DNA of 64,000 bases from an uncultured Clostridiaceae bacterium (GTDB lineage: Bacteria > Bacillota > Clostridia > TANB77 > CAG-508): NCBI GenBank assembly GCA_947647275.1, contig CANSJQ010000001.1, forward strand, positions 248,001-312,000, given 5' to 3'. Below the pieces are notes generated by a model, which was not told where the DNA came from, searched no databases, and was given only the letters and a program-made list of their open reading frames with translations. Below are positions 50,594 to 62,186 of this stretch, piece after piece. Both the position numbers and the translations under genes were made by a program. How positions within the stretch are numbered: the stretch's first letter is position 1; each line of letters starts with the position of its first letter.

Positions 50594-52975
50594 CTATAAA
50601 TCTTTACTAACTCTAGCAAATTTCTTTAATTTTTCTTGTACTAAATAATTTATTGTTCCAGCAGGGAATTTTCCGTTTGTGTCTTTTTTACCAGCTGGCA
50701 CACCTGTTAATATTTCAATTCCTTCATCAATACTTGAAATTGCGTAAACATGGAAGTTTCCTTTTTTAACATCTTCTATAATTTCATTAGATAAATTTAA
50801 GTTCGCAACATTTTGTACTGGAATTATAACTCCATGTGAGCCATCAAGACCACGCATTTTACATACTTGGTAGAAGCCTTCTATTTTATCATTTACACCA
50901 CCAATTGGTTGTATTTCGCCTTTTTGATTTACAGAGCCAGTTACTGATAAACTTTGGTTAATTGGTACACCAGATAAACTAGAAAGTATAGCATATAACT
51001 CTGTACTAGAAGCACTGTCGCCATCAACACCATTATACAATTGTTCAAAACATATACTTGCTGTAAGAGATAGGGGAACATCTTGTGCAAACATTTGCCC
51101 TAAATAACCAGTAAGTATTAATACACCTTTAGAATGTGAAGAGCCAGAAAGTTCAACTTCTCTTTCTATATTTACAACACCAGTTTTTCCTGAATATGTG
51201 TTAGCAGTAATTTTAACAGGTTTTCCAAAAGTATAGTCTCCAATAGTCATAACAGTTAAACCATTAATTTGACCTTCATACGCTCCTTTGGTATCTATTA
51301 AAAGAGTGTTTTGTTCAATCATTTCCATATATTTTGAATCATATTTTTTAACTCTTTCATTACGTTCTTTTAATGCAATATCTACATATTCACTAGTTAC
51401 AATTTTCTTTTTATCCATTTGAGCCCAAGTAGCAGCTTCACCAACAATTTGTGCTATTTCAGTAAATCTTGTTGAAATTTTATCTCTATCATTAGCAAGT
51501 TTAGAAGCATATTCAACCATTCTTGCAACGGCAGTTCTGTCTAAGTGAGGAAGTTCTTCTTGTTCACAGAAACCATGTATAAACCTTGCAAGTTTATGTA
51601 TATTTTCTGTGGTTATAGGAGCATTTTCCTCAAATTCAACTTTTATTTTAAATAGCTTTCTAAAGTCACTATCCATAGCTAAAAGTGATTGATAAATTTG
51701 GTCATTTCCTACTATAAGAACTTTTAAATCTAATGGAATAGGCTCGGGTTTTAAAGAAATCATAACCATTGAAGAACGTTGGTCTACTGTATTTTCAATA
51801 GAAATTTCTTTAATACGAAGAGCTTTTTTCAAAGCTTCATAACAAATTCCATTTGCTAACAAATCTTTTGCTTGGAATAAAATATATCCACCATTTGCAA
51901 TATGAAGAAGCCCTGGCTTTAACATTGTGTAATCAGTTTTTAATGAGCCATAATAATTTTCATATTCTAATTTACCAAATATATTGTGGTAAGAATAATT
52001 AGAGTCCATAATAACTGGAGCACCTTCAGAATTACTATTGTCAACAAATAGGTTAACTCTATAATTTAACCAAGGTTTTTGTGGTTCTTTAGTAGGACCT
52101 TGTTGTGGCTGATTAGAAGTATTGTCTTCTCCTACAAAAATAGAAATATTTTTTAAAATATCTTGTTTAATATCTGTAAGGAACTTGTTTATTTTTTTGT
52201 TTCTTTTATATTTATTTTTTATATAATTTATATGTGAATTAACAGTAAGTAGGGCAATGTTAGACTGCCATTCTTCTATTTTCTTATCAGAGGCTCTTTC
52301 AATTTCTTTTATTTTTCCAATAGCCTCCATAATTTGACTTTGAACAATTACAGATTTTTCTTCATATTGTTTTTTTATTTCATCATCTAATTTATCAAAT
52401 TCTTCTTCTTCAATAGTTTCACCATTAACAATAGGCATCATATAAATACCATTTTGAGCAGATTTAACTTGAAAATCATATTTAGCAGATTCTTCATTTA
52501 ATTTATCTAATAAATTTGAACGTTTTTCTTCAAATTCTTGTTTTATTAAAGCTTTTTCTTTCTCAAAATCATCATTATTAAAAGTATTCTTAATATCCCT
52601 ACGAATATCTTTAATAAATAAGTCCATAGTTTCTTTAAATTCTTTACCTTGACCTGCAGTAAGTGAAACTGCAATAGGTTCATTAGGATTATCAAAATTA
52701 TAAATATAACACCAGTCAGAAGGAGTTTTTTTCTTTTTAGAAATTTTATCTAAATAGTTCTTAGCATACATGGTTTTCCCAACACCACTAGGACCTTCTA
52801 AATAAATATTATATCCTTTAACATCAACATTAACACCAAATTCTAAAGCTTTAATACCTCTATCTTGGCCAATACCAGTATTAATACCTTCTAATTCAGA
52901 AGTATCTTCAAATTTAAATACATTTGGGTTACATATCCTTTTTAAATCCTTATAAGATAATTCGTTTTTTTTCAT
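50594..52975 (-). CDS. Lon-family (LonB-like) AAA+ protease
   Basis: GPSGVGKTMYAKNYLD; protease domain DGDSASSTELYAILSSLSGVPINQSLSVTGSVNQKGEIQPIGGVNDKIEGFY. Confidence 0.9.
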   Translation of the reverse strand: MKKNELSYKDLKRICNPNVFKFEDTSELEGINTGIGQDRGIKALEFGVNVDVKGYNIYLEGPSGVGKTMYAKNYLDKISKKKKTPSDWCYIYNFDNPNEPIAVSLTAGQGKEFKETMDLFIKDIRRDIKNTFNNDDFEKEKALIKQEFEEKRSNLLDKLNEESAKYDFQVKSAQNGIYMMPIVNGETIEEEEFDKLDDEIKKQYEEKSVIVQSQIMEAIGKIKEIERASDKKIEEWQSNIALLTVNSHINYIKNKYKRNKKINKFLTDIKQDILKNISIFVGEDNTSNQPQQGPTKEPQKPWLNYRVNLFVDNSNSEGAPVIMDSNYSYHNIFGKLEYENYYGSLKTDYTMLKPGLLHIANGGYILFQAKDLLANGICYEALKKALRIKEISIENTVDQRSSMVMISLKPEPIPLDLKVLIVGNDQIYQSLLAMDSDFRKLFKIKVEFEENAPITTENIHKLARFIHGFCEQEELPHLDRTAVARMVEYASKLANDRDKISTRFTEIAQIVGEAATWAQMDKKKIVTSEYVDIALKERNERVKKYDSKYMEMIEQNTLLIDTKGAYEGQINGLTVMTIGDYTFGKPVKITANTYSGKTGVVNIEREVELSGSSHSKGVLILTGYLGQMFAQDVPLSLTASICFEQLYNGVDGDSASSTELYAILSSLSGVPINQSLSVTGSVNQKGEIQPIGGVNDKIEGFYQVCKMRGLDGSHGVIIPVQNVANLNLSNEIIEDVKKGNFHVYAISSIDEGIEILTGVPAGKKDTNGKFPAGTINYLVQEKLKKFARVSKDL

Positions 52976-53002
52976 TTGTTTTTCTCCTTTTATTTTTATA
53001 TA

Positions 53003-53452
53003 TTATAATTTTAACGTCATCAAAATTGCATTATCAATGCCATCATAATAATTTTTCCTCAAACCCACTTGTTTAAAGTCAAACTGCTCATATAAATGAA
53101 TAGCAGGTTTATTGTTTTCATTTACCTCTAATGTAATACTATTGCATCGTTCTTCTTTAGCAATATTAATTAATTCATTTAAAATAAATTTGGCAAATCC
53201 CATATTTCTTTTATCTTTTTTAGTCACAATATTCATTACATCAGCTACATCTAAAACAATTTTAATTCCACCATAACAAACAATTTCATCATTATAGCGA
53301 GCTACTAAATAACTAGAGTTATTATTTACAAGTTCTTCATTAAATATTTCATAACTCCAAAAATTATCAAAATTTTCAGTTAAATTTTCTTTAATTTCAT
53401 CCAAATCAGAAACATGCATTGTATGAATTACTATTTTAGTTATATCAAACAT
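53003..53452 (-). CDS. rimI: ribosomal-protein-alanine N-acetyltransferase-like
   Basis: GNAT fold; next to tsaB. Confidence 0.82.
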   Translation of the reverse strand: MFDITKIVIHTMHVSDLDEIKENLTENFDNFWSYEIFNEELVNNNSSYLVARYNDEIVCYGGIKIVLDVADVMNIVTKKDKRNMGFAKFILNELINIAKEERCNSITLEVNENNKPAIHLYEQFDFKQVGLRKNYYDGIDNAILMTLKL

Positions 53453-53559
53453 ATCCTTGATCTCCTTAATTATACATTGTAGGGGGGCGTAGACTTCGGC
53501 GACCTGGTGACATTAGTTCAACTTTAATATAATAAAACATATTATATTGTTCCTTCGGT

Positions 53560-54273
53560 CTATTTTTCGCCTTCTAAAGCACGTTCAGCTTGAGATTTTC
53601 TTAAATATAATGGAGAAAGAGAATTTGAATCTCCATAAAATCCATTATTATATTTATTAAAACCAGCTATACCGATACTAACTGAGGTTTGCTTATTAAG
53701 TTCATTTTCTACAAATAATGAATTAGAAAATTTTTCTAAAATTAAATCTTTATGAAAAACAGCACCATCACCAACAAATAGAATAGGAGATGAAGAGTAC
53801 TTGGTTAAAATATCTAATACTTCATTAATATTTTTAGCATATAAATCCTCTAACTGTGTAAAGTAATTAGTTTCTTTTTTAAAAATACCACAATAAACAT
53901 TGTCATTTTTAGCATCAATTAAAGAGCATACAATATTTACTTCGTTTTCAATATTTGAATTTAAAGTATTATACGCCAAACTTTCTAAAGAACTAACAGA
54001 AGTAGTAGGTATATTTGTAACATCACAAAAAGCTTTAACAGTAGAAACACCAATACGAACTCCTGTGAAAGAACCAGGACCAATGTTACAACTAAATAAA
54101 TTAAAATCAGTAAGTTTCATATTAAGTTCTTTTAAAATACTATCAACCATAGGCATTAGCTTTTGTGAATGTGTAAGGCTATCATCAATATTTTTTTCAA
54201 TAATCACATTAGTATCTTCTAAAACAGCAACAGAGCAAATTTTAGAAGAAGTATCTATACTTAAAATTTTCAA
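53560..54273 (-). CDS. tsaB: TsaB, t6A tRNA modification
   Basis: MKILSIDTSSKICSVAVLED...GPGSFTGVRIGVSTVKAF. Confidence 0.93.
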   Translation of the reverse strand: MKILSIDTSSKICSVAVLEDTNVIIEKNIDDSLTHSQKLMPMVDSILKELNMKLTDFNLFSCNIGPGSFTGVRIGVSTVKAFCDVTNIPTTSVSSLESLAYNTLNSNIENEVNIVCSLIDAKNDNVYCGIFKKETNYFTQLEDLYAKNINEVLDILTKYSSSPILFVGDGAVFHKDLILEKFSNSLFVENELNKQTSVSIGIAGFNKYNNGFYGDSNSLSPLYLRKSQAERALEGEK

Positions 54274-55346
54274 AATAATTCCCTCTTTTCATAGTCAATA
54301 TTCTACATTAATATACAAAATTTGTAAACGATTTTTAATAAAGAAAAGATTACATTAATATTACATTTGTTACAAATATTACACAAATATTATTTTTACA
54401 TTACATTAGATGAAATACGTTGAAAATATAAGCAAAATATGGTATTTTTACATAGTACTAAAAGGAGAAAAAATTATGAGTATAGAAAATATAAGTCAAG
54501 ATTACTTAAATACACTTTCACTACAACAAAAAGCAGAACTAAAGACAAGGTTAGAAAGTAATTTAAGAATACAAAAAATGTTATATAATTATGAAAAAAA
54601 TAAAAGCACAAATGATAAAGAAAGATAAGCTATGGAGGCAATCTAAATGGATAATAATAACACAAAAGAACTTGCAGTAGTAAGATTAAATATAATAGAT
54701 AGAATTAAAAATATTTTTAAAAAGCTGTTTTCTAAAAAAGAAAAAGAAACTGAAATAGTAGATATAAAAGAAAAACAAAAAGAAAATACTTTTATTAATA
54801 GTATAAAAATAGAAGAAGATGATGAAGAAAAGAGACTATTAAAACTTCAAACTTTAATATCAGAAAATATAGTAACAGAAGAAGAACTACCAGAAGAAGA
54901 TGTAAATGCATTACATAAATTATATGATAGACAAATATTACAATTGAAAAAAGAAATAGATGATTATAGAGAAAAAATATTAAAAATTAGAATGAATATA
55001 AATGAGTAAAATTACAATAGTATAGAACAACCGATAATAAAAAATCGGTTGTTTTGTCATGTTATAATAACCTTTTTCGAAACTCTTGAAAACTATAGTT
55101 ACATAATATATAGTATAATAGCCTTTTACCTAAAAGGTAGAAAGGAGGGATTTCCATTGAGGAGGATACAGAAGATAATAGCCTTAATTATAGTGTTATA
55201 CATATTAAAAGGCAAGAATAAAATTTTCTAAGTGGCAAAGCCACATAAGAAAATCTAATTCTTCCATAATTATATTCTAAGAAAATTTATCGCTATCGCG
55301 GATAACTTTTCTAAGAATATAAAAAAATTCAACAATTAAGGGAAAA

Positions 55347-55368
55347 GACCGTTGACGCAACAACGGTC
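55347..55368. terminator. terminator hairpin GACCGTTG/CAACGGTC
   Basis: Perfect stem with A and T flanks. Confidence 0.8.
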
Positions 55369-55497
55369 TTTTTTTATTTCCTTGAGAAGATTTATTGTTT
55401 AAATCTTTAAGATTAAATTTATAATACTATAATTTCCAATATATGTCAATAAAATTTTAATAGATTATTAAAATTTATATGAAAATTATTTAAAATG

Positions 55498-55922
55498 TTA
55501 CATTTTCTCAATATGTAATTCTCTATAATTAGGACTATCATCATTCTTTTTAAAAACAATTTTAGTATAATGCTTAGGCAAAATACTTTCAATAATTTCG
55601 CCCCACTCAATAAGGCAAATACCATTTTCAAAATATTCTTCTCCACCAATAGCATAGAACTCATCTACATCATCTAAACGATAAACATCAAAATGATAAA
55701 TATTTATATTCTCAGCATGATGCTCATTTACAACAGTAAAAGTAGGGCTAGAAATTTCATTTCCAACATTAAAAAACTCAAGCACACCCTGAGTAAACTT
55801 AGTTTTACCGTGACCCAAGCTCACCACTTAAAACCACAATATCACCGCTTCTTTAAATTCTTAGCAAAATCTTTCGCAAAATTAATTGTATCTTGTTCAC
55901 TTTTCGAAATAAATGTTTCCAT
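55498..55922 (-). CDS. tsaE: TsaE, t6A ATPase, requiring two +1 shifts at CGGT (C at 55847 and 55810)
   Basis: METFISKSEQDTINFAKDFAKNLKK-G-DIVVLSGELGS-G-KTKFTQGVLEFFNVGNEISSPTFTVVNEH...YHFDVYRLDD; Walker A GELGSGKT; 425 nt minus 2 = 141 codons. Confidence 0.92.
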
Positions 55923-56081
55923 AAAAAAACTCCTTATTATTTAATACCATATATTTTATAGCAAATCAGCCTATTTGTAAATAATTATGTAAAAATACTT
56001 GAAAAATTATGTTGAATATGTTAATATAGTGTTATTAAAATTTAATGTAGCAAATTATAAACAACAAAAGGAGGATACAAT

Positions 56082-56564
56082 ATGGAACAAATTATTAAAG
56101 AAGCAAAGGAAGTTTTTGAAAGACGGAATTTAAAATCTGAACAAATAGCAGAGGCAAAAAAAGATGAAGTAGAAGTAGAAAATAAGAGGATAGAAAAAGA
56201 AGCAAAAGAATTAGTTAAATTACTAATACAACTATTTGATGCTTCTAATCAAGAAAATGGAGATTACAGAATAGACTATATAAAGATAGAAAAGTCAGAT
56301 AAAAATGAAAACTTATTTTGTAGAGTTACATTTGAAAAAGACAAATATGAAATACAAACATATATAGGATATTATGAATTAATAAATTTACCATACATTT
56401 CAAAAGCAATTGATGCAATAAATCATCAAAAATTTGATCCAAAGGTATTATACAAAGTTATGAATATAATATCAGAATTAGAAGATTATACTGTTAGTAA
56501 TTGGTCAAAATGTGAGTATAGTGGACAGGAGGAATGTGCTAAGTCAGTAAGTATTGGTGTATAA
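56082..56564 (+). CDS. hypothetical protein
   Basis: ORF with RBS; contains in-frame CGG without a shift (FERRNLK). Confidence 0.6.
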   Translation: MEQIIKEAKEVFERRNLKSEQIAEAKKDEVEVENKRIEKEAKELVKLLIQLFDASNQENGDYRIDYIKIEKSDKNENLFCRVTFEKDKYEIQTYIGYYELINLPYISKAIDAINHQKFDPKVLYKVMNIISELEDYTVSNWSKCEYSGQEECAKSVSIGV

Positions 56565-56706
56565 AGAATAATTTGCTAAAAGATGACAAACAATGAAGTT
56601 ATGATAAAATAATAAATAAAAGCGGAGAGAAATCTCCGTTTTTATTTATATATAACAAGATAAAAAATAAAGAGAATTTACGAGAAATTCACATATAATT
56701 TGTTGA

Positions 56707-56735
56707 CAATTAAAAATATCTAAAATATAATACAA
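56707..56735 (+). promoter_or_regulatory. promoter of ABC exporter operon
   Basis: TTGACA-17 nt-TATAAT (approximate coordinates). Confidence 0.6.
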
Positions 56736-56808
56736 GGATGGAAATTTTAGAGACGGAGCAAACTAGAAAGATTTGAGACGTGTCAATTGACAGAAAGGAA
56801 AAAGTGAA

Positions 56809-59229
56809 ATGTTTAAAATATTAAAAAATCTAAAAAAATCAGCACTATCTGTTGCAATAATTGTATTACTTTTATGTGTGCAAGCATGGGCAGATTTAAC
56901 ACTTCCAGATTATACCTCAAAAATAGTTAATGTAGGCATACAACAAGGAGGAATTGAAAATTCTGCACCAGAGGTAATTCGTAAAAGTCAAATGAATAAT
57001 CTTCTAATTTTTACTAAAGAGGATGAAAATATTTTAAGTAAATATACATTAATTTCTAAAGATTCTTTAGAAGAAAAGGAATTTAATAAGTATATAAAAA
57101 AATATCCAGTGTTAGAAAATGAAGATTTATACATAATAAATGAATTAAATAAAGAGGAACTAAATGAATTAGGAACATCAATGGCAAAACCACTTATGCT
57201 CCTTTCAAATGTAACTAATGAGCAAACTGCTGAGAAGATAAAAGAGCAGTTAGTAAATACTATGCAAGGAATGCAAGAGTATAATAATGAAGAATTAGAA
57301 AATGCAAGCGGGTCGCCCATGGGTGCGCCCCCTACAATGGGAACAAGCGTGGAAGAGAAAACTGGGGCAGAAAATACTATACAGCAAATACCACAAGAAA
57401 TAAATGGAGACAATCTTCCAATTCCACCAGCAATAATGAAACAAATGAGCTTGTTGGAATTATTAGGCGCTATGCCACAAGAACAGTTTGACATGATATT
57501 TCAGAAAATAGAACAAAGTCTAAATGGAATGAATGACTCTATATTAGAGCAAGCAGCAATCAATAGCGTAAAAGAAGAATATAAAGCAGTAGGAATGAAT
57601 ACAGACAAAATTCAAAACAACTATATCTTTATATCAGGACTTCAAATGCTAGGAATTGCACTAATTAGTATGATATCAGCAATTGTAATAATGCTATTAT
57701 CTTCTAGAGTAGCAGCTAATTTAGGAAGAGTTTTAAGAGATAAAGTATTTAAAAAAGTAATGAATTTCTCAACAAAAGAATTTAGAGAATTGGGTGCAGC
57801 ATCATTAATAACAAGAAGTACAAATGATATTCAACAAATACAAGGTCTAATTTCTATACTATTTAGAGTAGTAGTATATGCACCAATTATAGGAGTAGGT
57901 GGATTTCTAAGAGTACTTGCTAATAGTGATACATCTATGGCATGGATTGTAGGTTTGGCTATTTTATGTGTTGTAGGAGTTGTATTAACACTATTTACAA
58001 TAGCAATGCCAAAATTCAAAATATTACAAGAACTAGTAGATAAACTAAACCTAGTATCAAGAGAAATATTAACAGGTCTTCCAGTAATAAGAGCATTTAA
58101 TACAAGTAAAAGAGAAGAAGAACGTTTTGATAGTTCTAATAAAGATTTAATGAAAGCAAATATATTTGTAAACCGTGCCATGAGTATAATGTTTCCAGCT
58201 TTAATGTTTGTAATGAATAGTGTAATGGTACTTATAATATGGGTAGGAGGTCATAAAGTTGATGAAGGTATAATGCAAGTTGGAGATATGATGGCATTTA
58301 TACAATATACAATGCAAATAGTAATGAGCTTTTTGATGATTTCAATGATATCAATTATGCTACCACGTGCAGCAGTATCAGCAAAACGTATTAATGAAGT
58401 ATTAGAAAAAGATTTAAGTATAGCAAATAAAGAAAAAATAAAAAGATTTAAAGAAGATAAAAAAGGCTTAGTAGAATTTAAAAATGTATGCTTCAGATAC
58501 CCAGACGCAGATGAAGAAATACTAACAGATATAAACTTTACAGCAAAGCCAGGTGAAACAACAGCAATAATAGGAAGTACAGGAAGCGGAAAATCAACAA
58601 TAGTAAACTTACTACCACGTTTTTATGATGTAACAAGAGGAGAACTTTTAATAGATGGTACAAATATAAAAGATGTGGGGGTAAAAGAATTAAGAAAGAA
58701 AATAGGTTTTGTACCACAAAAAGGAATACTATTTTCAGGAACAATAAAATCAAACATAAAATATGGAAATCCTAAAATGAGTGACGAAGATATGATTAAA
58801 GCCGCCCAAATAGCACAAGCAGAAGAATTCATTTTAGCAAAAGAAGAAAAATATGACTCTCCTATTGCACAAGGTGGAAACAATGTATCAGGAGGTCAAA
58901 GGCAACGTTTATCAATAGCAAGAGCAATTGCTATATCACCAGAAATATTAGTATTTGATGATAGTTTTTCAGCCTTAGACTTAAAAACAGATAAAGCATT
59001 AAGATCAGCCTTAGCAAAAGAAGTAAAAGGAAAAACAGTAATAATAGTAGCCCAAAGAATTAGCACAATAATGAACGCAGAGCAAATAGTAGTATTAGAA
59101 GAAGGAAAAGTAGTAGGAAAAGGAACACATGAACAATTAATGAAAAATTGCGATACATATAAACAAATAGCAATTTCACAATTGTCAGAAGAAGAACTAA
59201 ATGGAAATAATAGTAAGGAGGTGGACTAA
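56809..59229 (+). CDS. ABC exporter, permease-ATPase half (MdlA-like)
   Basis: GSTGSGKSTIVNLLPRFYD, VSGGQRQRLSIARAI. Confidence 0.92.
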   Translation: MFKILKNLKKSALSVAIIVLLLCVQAWADLTLPDYTSKIVNVGIQQGGIENSAPEVIRKSQMNNLLIFTKEDENILSKYTLISKDSLEEKEFNKYIKKYPVLENEDLYIINELNKEELNELGTSMAKPLMLLSNVTNEQTAEKIKEQLVNTMQGMQEYNNEELENASGSPMGAPPTMGTSVEEKTGAENTIQQIPQEINGDNLPIPPAIMKQMSLLELLGAMPQEQFDMIFQKIEQSLNGMNDSILEQAAINSVKEEYKAVGMNTDKIQNNYIFISGLQMLGIALISMISAIVIMLLSSRVAANLGRVLRDKVFKKVMNFSTKEFRELGAASLITRSTNDIQQIQGLISILFRVVVYAPIIGVGGFLRVLANSDTSMAWIVGLAILCVVGVVLTLFTIAMPKFKILQELVDKLNLVSREILTGLPVIRAFNTSKREEERFDSSNKDLMKANIFVNRAMSIMFPALMFVMNSVMVLIIWVGGHKVDEGIMQVGDMMAFIQYTMQIVMSFLMISMISIMLPRAAVSAKRINEVLEKDLSIANKEKIKRFKEDKKGLVEFKNVCFRYPDADEEILTDINFTAKPGETTAIIGSTGSGKSTIVNLLPRFYDVTRGELLIDGTNIKDVGVKELRKKIGFVPQKGILFSGTIKSNIKYGNPKMSDEDMIKAAQIAQAEEFILAKEEKYDSPIAQGGNNVSGGQRQRLSIARAIAISPEILVFDDSFSALDLKTDKALRSALAKEVKGKTVIIVAQRISTIMNAEQIVVLEEGKVVGKGTHEQLMKNCDTYKQIAISQLSEEELNGNNSKEVD

Positions 59230-59234
59230 AGAGT

Positions 59235-61068
59235 ATGCCAGGACCAATGGGGGGACCTCGGAAGAGGAGTAGCAGGAAAAGCAGTAGAAAAAGCAAAAGA
59301 CTTTAAAGGAACTACAAAAAAATTAATAAAAGATTATTTATCAAAATATAAAATAGCAGTGTTAGTTGTAATAATATTTGCAATAGGAAGTACAATATTT
59401 TCAATAGTAGGACCAAAAATATTAGGAAATGCAACAACAGAAATATTTAATGGTTTAGTAGGTAAGCTATCAGGAGGAGAAGGAATAAACTTTGGTAAAA
59501 TAGGGGTAATACTTTTAAGTCTACTTACCCTTTACCTAATAAGTGCATTATTCTCATTAGTGCAAGGTTTTACAATGACAGGAGTATCACAAAAATTAAC
59601 TTATAACTTACGTAATGACCTAGCTAAAAAAATAAATAAATTACCAATGAGTTACTTTGATAAAAAAACAAAAGGAGAAGTTCTATCAATTGTTACAAAT
59701 GATATAGACACAGTTTCACAAAACCTAAACCAAAGTATTACACAAATAATAACAGCAATATGTACATTAATAGGAATACTAATAATGATGTTATCAATAA
59801 GTGTAGAAATGACACTAATATCTTTACTAATACTACCAGTTACAGTAGTACTAGTAAAAATAATAGTAGGAAAATCACAAAAATACTTTAAAAAGCAACA
59901 AGATTACTTAGGTCATGTAAATGGTCAAGTAGAAGAAGTATATGGAGGGCACACCATAGTAAAAGCCTTTGGAGGAGAAGAAAAAGCCTTAGAAGAATTT
60001 AGAAAAGCAAATAATGAACTATATTCTTCAGCGTGGAAATCTCAATTCCTATCAGGCTTAATACACCCAATAATGAACTTTATAGGAAATGTAGGATATG
60101 TGCTAGTTGCCATATTAGGTGGATACTTAGCAATACAAGGAAAAATTACAATAGGAAATATACAATCCTTCATACAATATAACAAACAATTCACACAGCC
60201 AATAAACCAAATAGCACAAGTTTCAAGTATGTTACAAGCAATGGTAGCAGCAGCAGAAAGAGTATTCGAATTTTTAGAAGAGCCAGAAGAAGCAAAAGAT
60301 GTAGAAAATCCAAAATCTATAAAAGGATTAAAAGGAAATGTAACCTTTGACCATGTAGAATTTGGTTATGATAAAGACAAAATTATAATAAAAGATTTTA
60401 GTGCCAAAATAAAAGATGGACAAAAAATAGCAATAGTAGGACCAACAGGAGCAGGAAAAACCACAATAGTAAAACTATTAATGCGTTTTTATGACATAAA
60501 CAAAGGTGCAATATTAGTAGATGGAATAAATATAAAAGACTTTAAACGAGAAGACCTAAGAAAAATGTTTGGAATGGTACTTCAAGACACCTGGTTATTT
60601 GGAGGAAGTATAAAAGAAAACATACGTTACAGCAAACCAGAGGCAACAGACACAGAAGTAATAGAAGCCGCAAAAGCAGCACATGTACACCACTTCATAA
60701 AAACTTTACCACAAGCATATGACATGATACTAGATGAAGAAACAAGTAATATATCAAGCGGACAAAAACAACTACTAACAATAGCAAGAGTAATACTAGC
60801 CGACCCAGAAATACTAATACTAGACGAAGCAACAAGCTCAATAGACACAAGAACAGAGTTGCAAATACAATCCGCAATGGATAACCTAATGAAAGGCAGA
60901 ACCAGCTTCATAATAGCTCACCGTCTATCAACAATAAAAAATGCAGACCTAATACTAGTAATGAACCATGGCGACATAGTAGAACAAGGTACCCACCAAG
61001 AACTACTTTCAAAAGGAGGCTTCTACGCAGATTTATACAATAGCCAATTTGAAGAAATAGAAGAATAA
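59235..61068 (+). CDS. ABC exporter, permease-ATPase half (MdlB-like), requiring +1 at CGGA (C at 59259)
   Basis: MPGPMGGP-G-RGVAGKAVEKAKDFKGTTKKLIKDYLSKYKIAVLVVIIFAIG...GPTGAGKTTIVKLLMRFYD; 1834 nt minus 1 = 611 codons. Confidence 0.9.
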
Positions 61069-61291
61069 CAAATAAGAGATTTTTGGGACGCACCCGAAAA
61101 TCTCTTAATTTATTTAATAAGGAATATTTTTTATATGGGGTGGCAGTTTCAACAACCAAAGTGACATCAAACCACCTAAATAATTTATAAAAAATGAAAA
61201 AAATTGCCAATACACATAAAGTGTGATACAATATGTCACATATAAAAATATAACTGGTAACCTATAATTCATAATTGAAGGAGGAAAAATA

Positions 61292-61705
61292 ATGAAAGAA
61301 AAATTGATAGCTTTTACACGGAAAACAAAAAATAGGAAAAAAATAATAATAGCTAATATAGTAATATTTGCTATTGTTGTAGCAACTACTTTATTTTTGG
61401 ATATTACGAAAATAAATATAGTAGTAAGAATAATTACAGCAATACCAATAATACTAATATTAGTAGGAAACTATTTAATTATTAGATTGTTTAACTTAAA
61501 TGAAAAAGTAATTAGAAATAATAAAATGTCAATTATTTTTCTTGCATATTCAGATGTAACATTGTGGATATTGACAATTACATATGCATTAATGACAAAC
61601 GGAATAAAAGTAAAATTTATTATAATAATACCTATATTTATTATATTTATGATTATTTCGGAATGTGTAGGCAGATATTTCCGCAAAAAGCTCAAACTTG
61701 AATAA
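61292..61705 (+). CDS. hypothetical membrane protein
   Basis: ORF with RBS; four hydrophobic segments. Confidence 0.6.
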   Translation: MKEKLIAFTRKTKNRKKIIIANIVIFAIVVATTLFLDITKINIVVRIITAIPIILILVGNYLIIRLFNLNEKVIRNNKMSIIFLAYSDVTLWILTITYALMTNGIKVKFIIIIPIFIIFMIISECVGRYFRKKLKLE

Positions 61706-61847
61706 AAATACTACAAGTCGCCTGAAATTTGGGCGACTTATATCTTGCAATAGAATATAAAAAACACTTGCGTATATCAACATAATATGTTACAATATAA
61801 ATATTGAAACAATTAAATATTTTAAACCTTTAAAGGAGGAAAATATC

Positions 61848-62051
61848 ATGGACAAAAATGAAAAGAAACGGATAGTAAAAGCTTTTGCAGGTGGTGCAGT
61901 GTGTACTGTGGCAATGATTAAGAGTCAAAATATTATAGGGGAGAAAGTGACTCGGCAGCCACACAAAGACATTGCAGTGAAGTTGTCTAATGCATTTTGG
62001 TCAATCTGCTACACATTGTATTCTTACTATGTTGTAGGCGAAAAGGAATAA
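61848..62051 (+). CDS. small hypothetical protein
   Basis: ORF with strong RBS aaaggagg and terminator downstream. Confidence 0.6.
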   Translation: MDKNEKKRIVKAFAGGAVCTVAMIKSQNIIGEKVTRQPHKDIAVKLSNAFWSICYTLYSYYVVGEKE

Positions 62052-62063
62052 TGATATTTAGCG

Positions 62064-62093
62064 AAAAAGGACTAGCAAATGCTAGTCCTTTTT
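62064..62093 (+). terminator. intrinsic terminator
   Basis: AAAAAGGACTAGC-aaat-GCTAGTCCTTTTT. Confidence 0.88.
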
Positions 62094-62186
62094 GTGTGAT
62101 TAAAATATACATAAATCAATCTCTACCAAAAGTCGATTGAATATTTTACTAAATAGTTATAAAATAACACCAAGGAGTGATACAAA

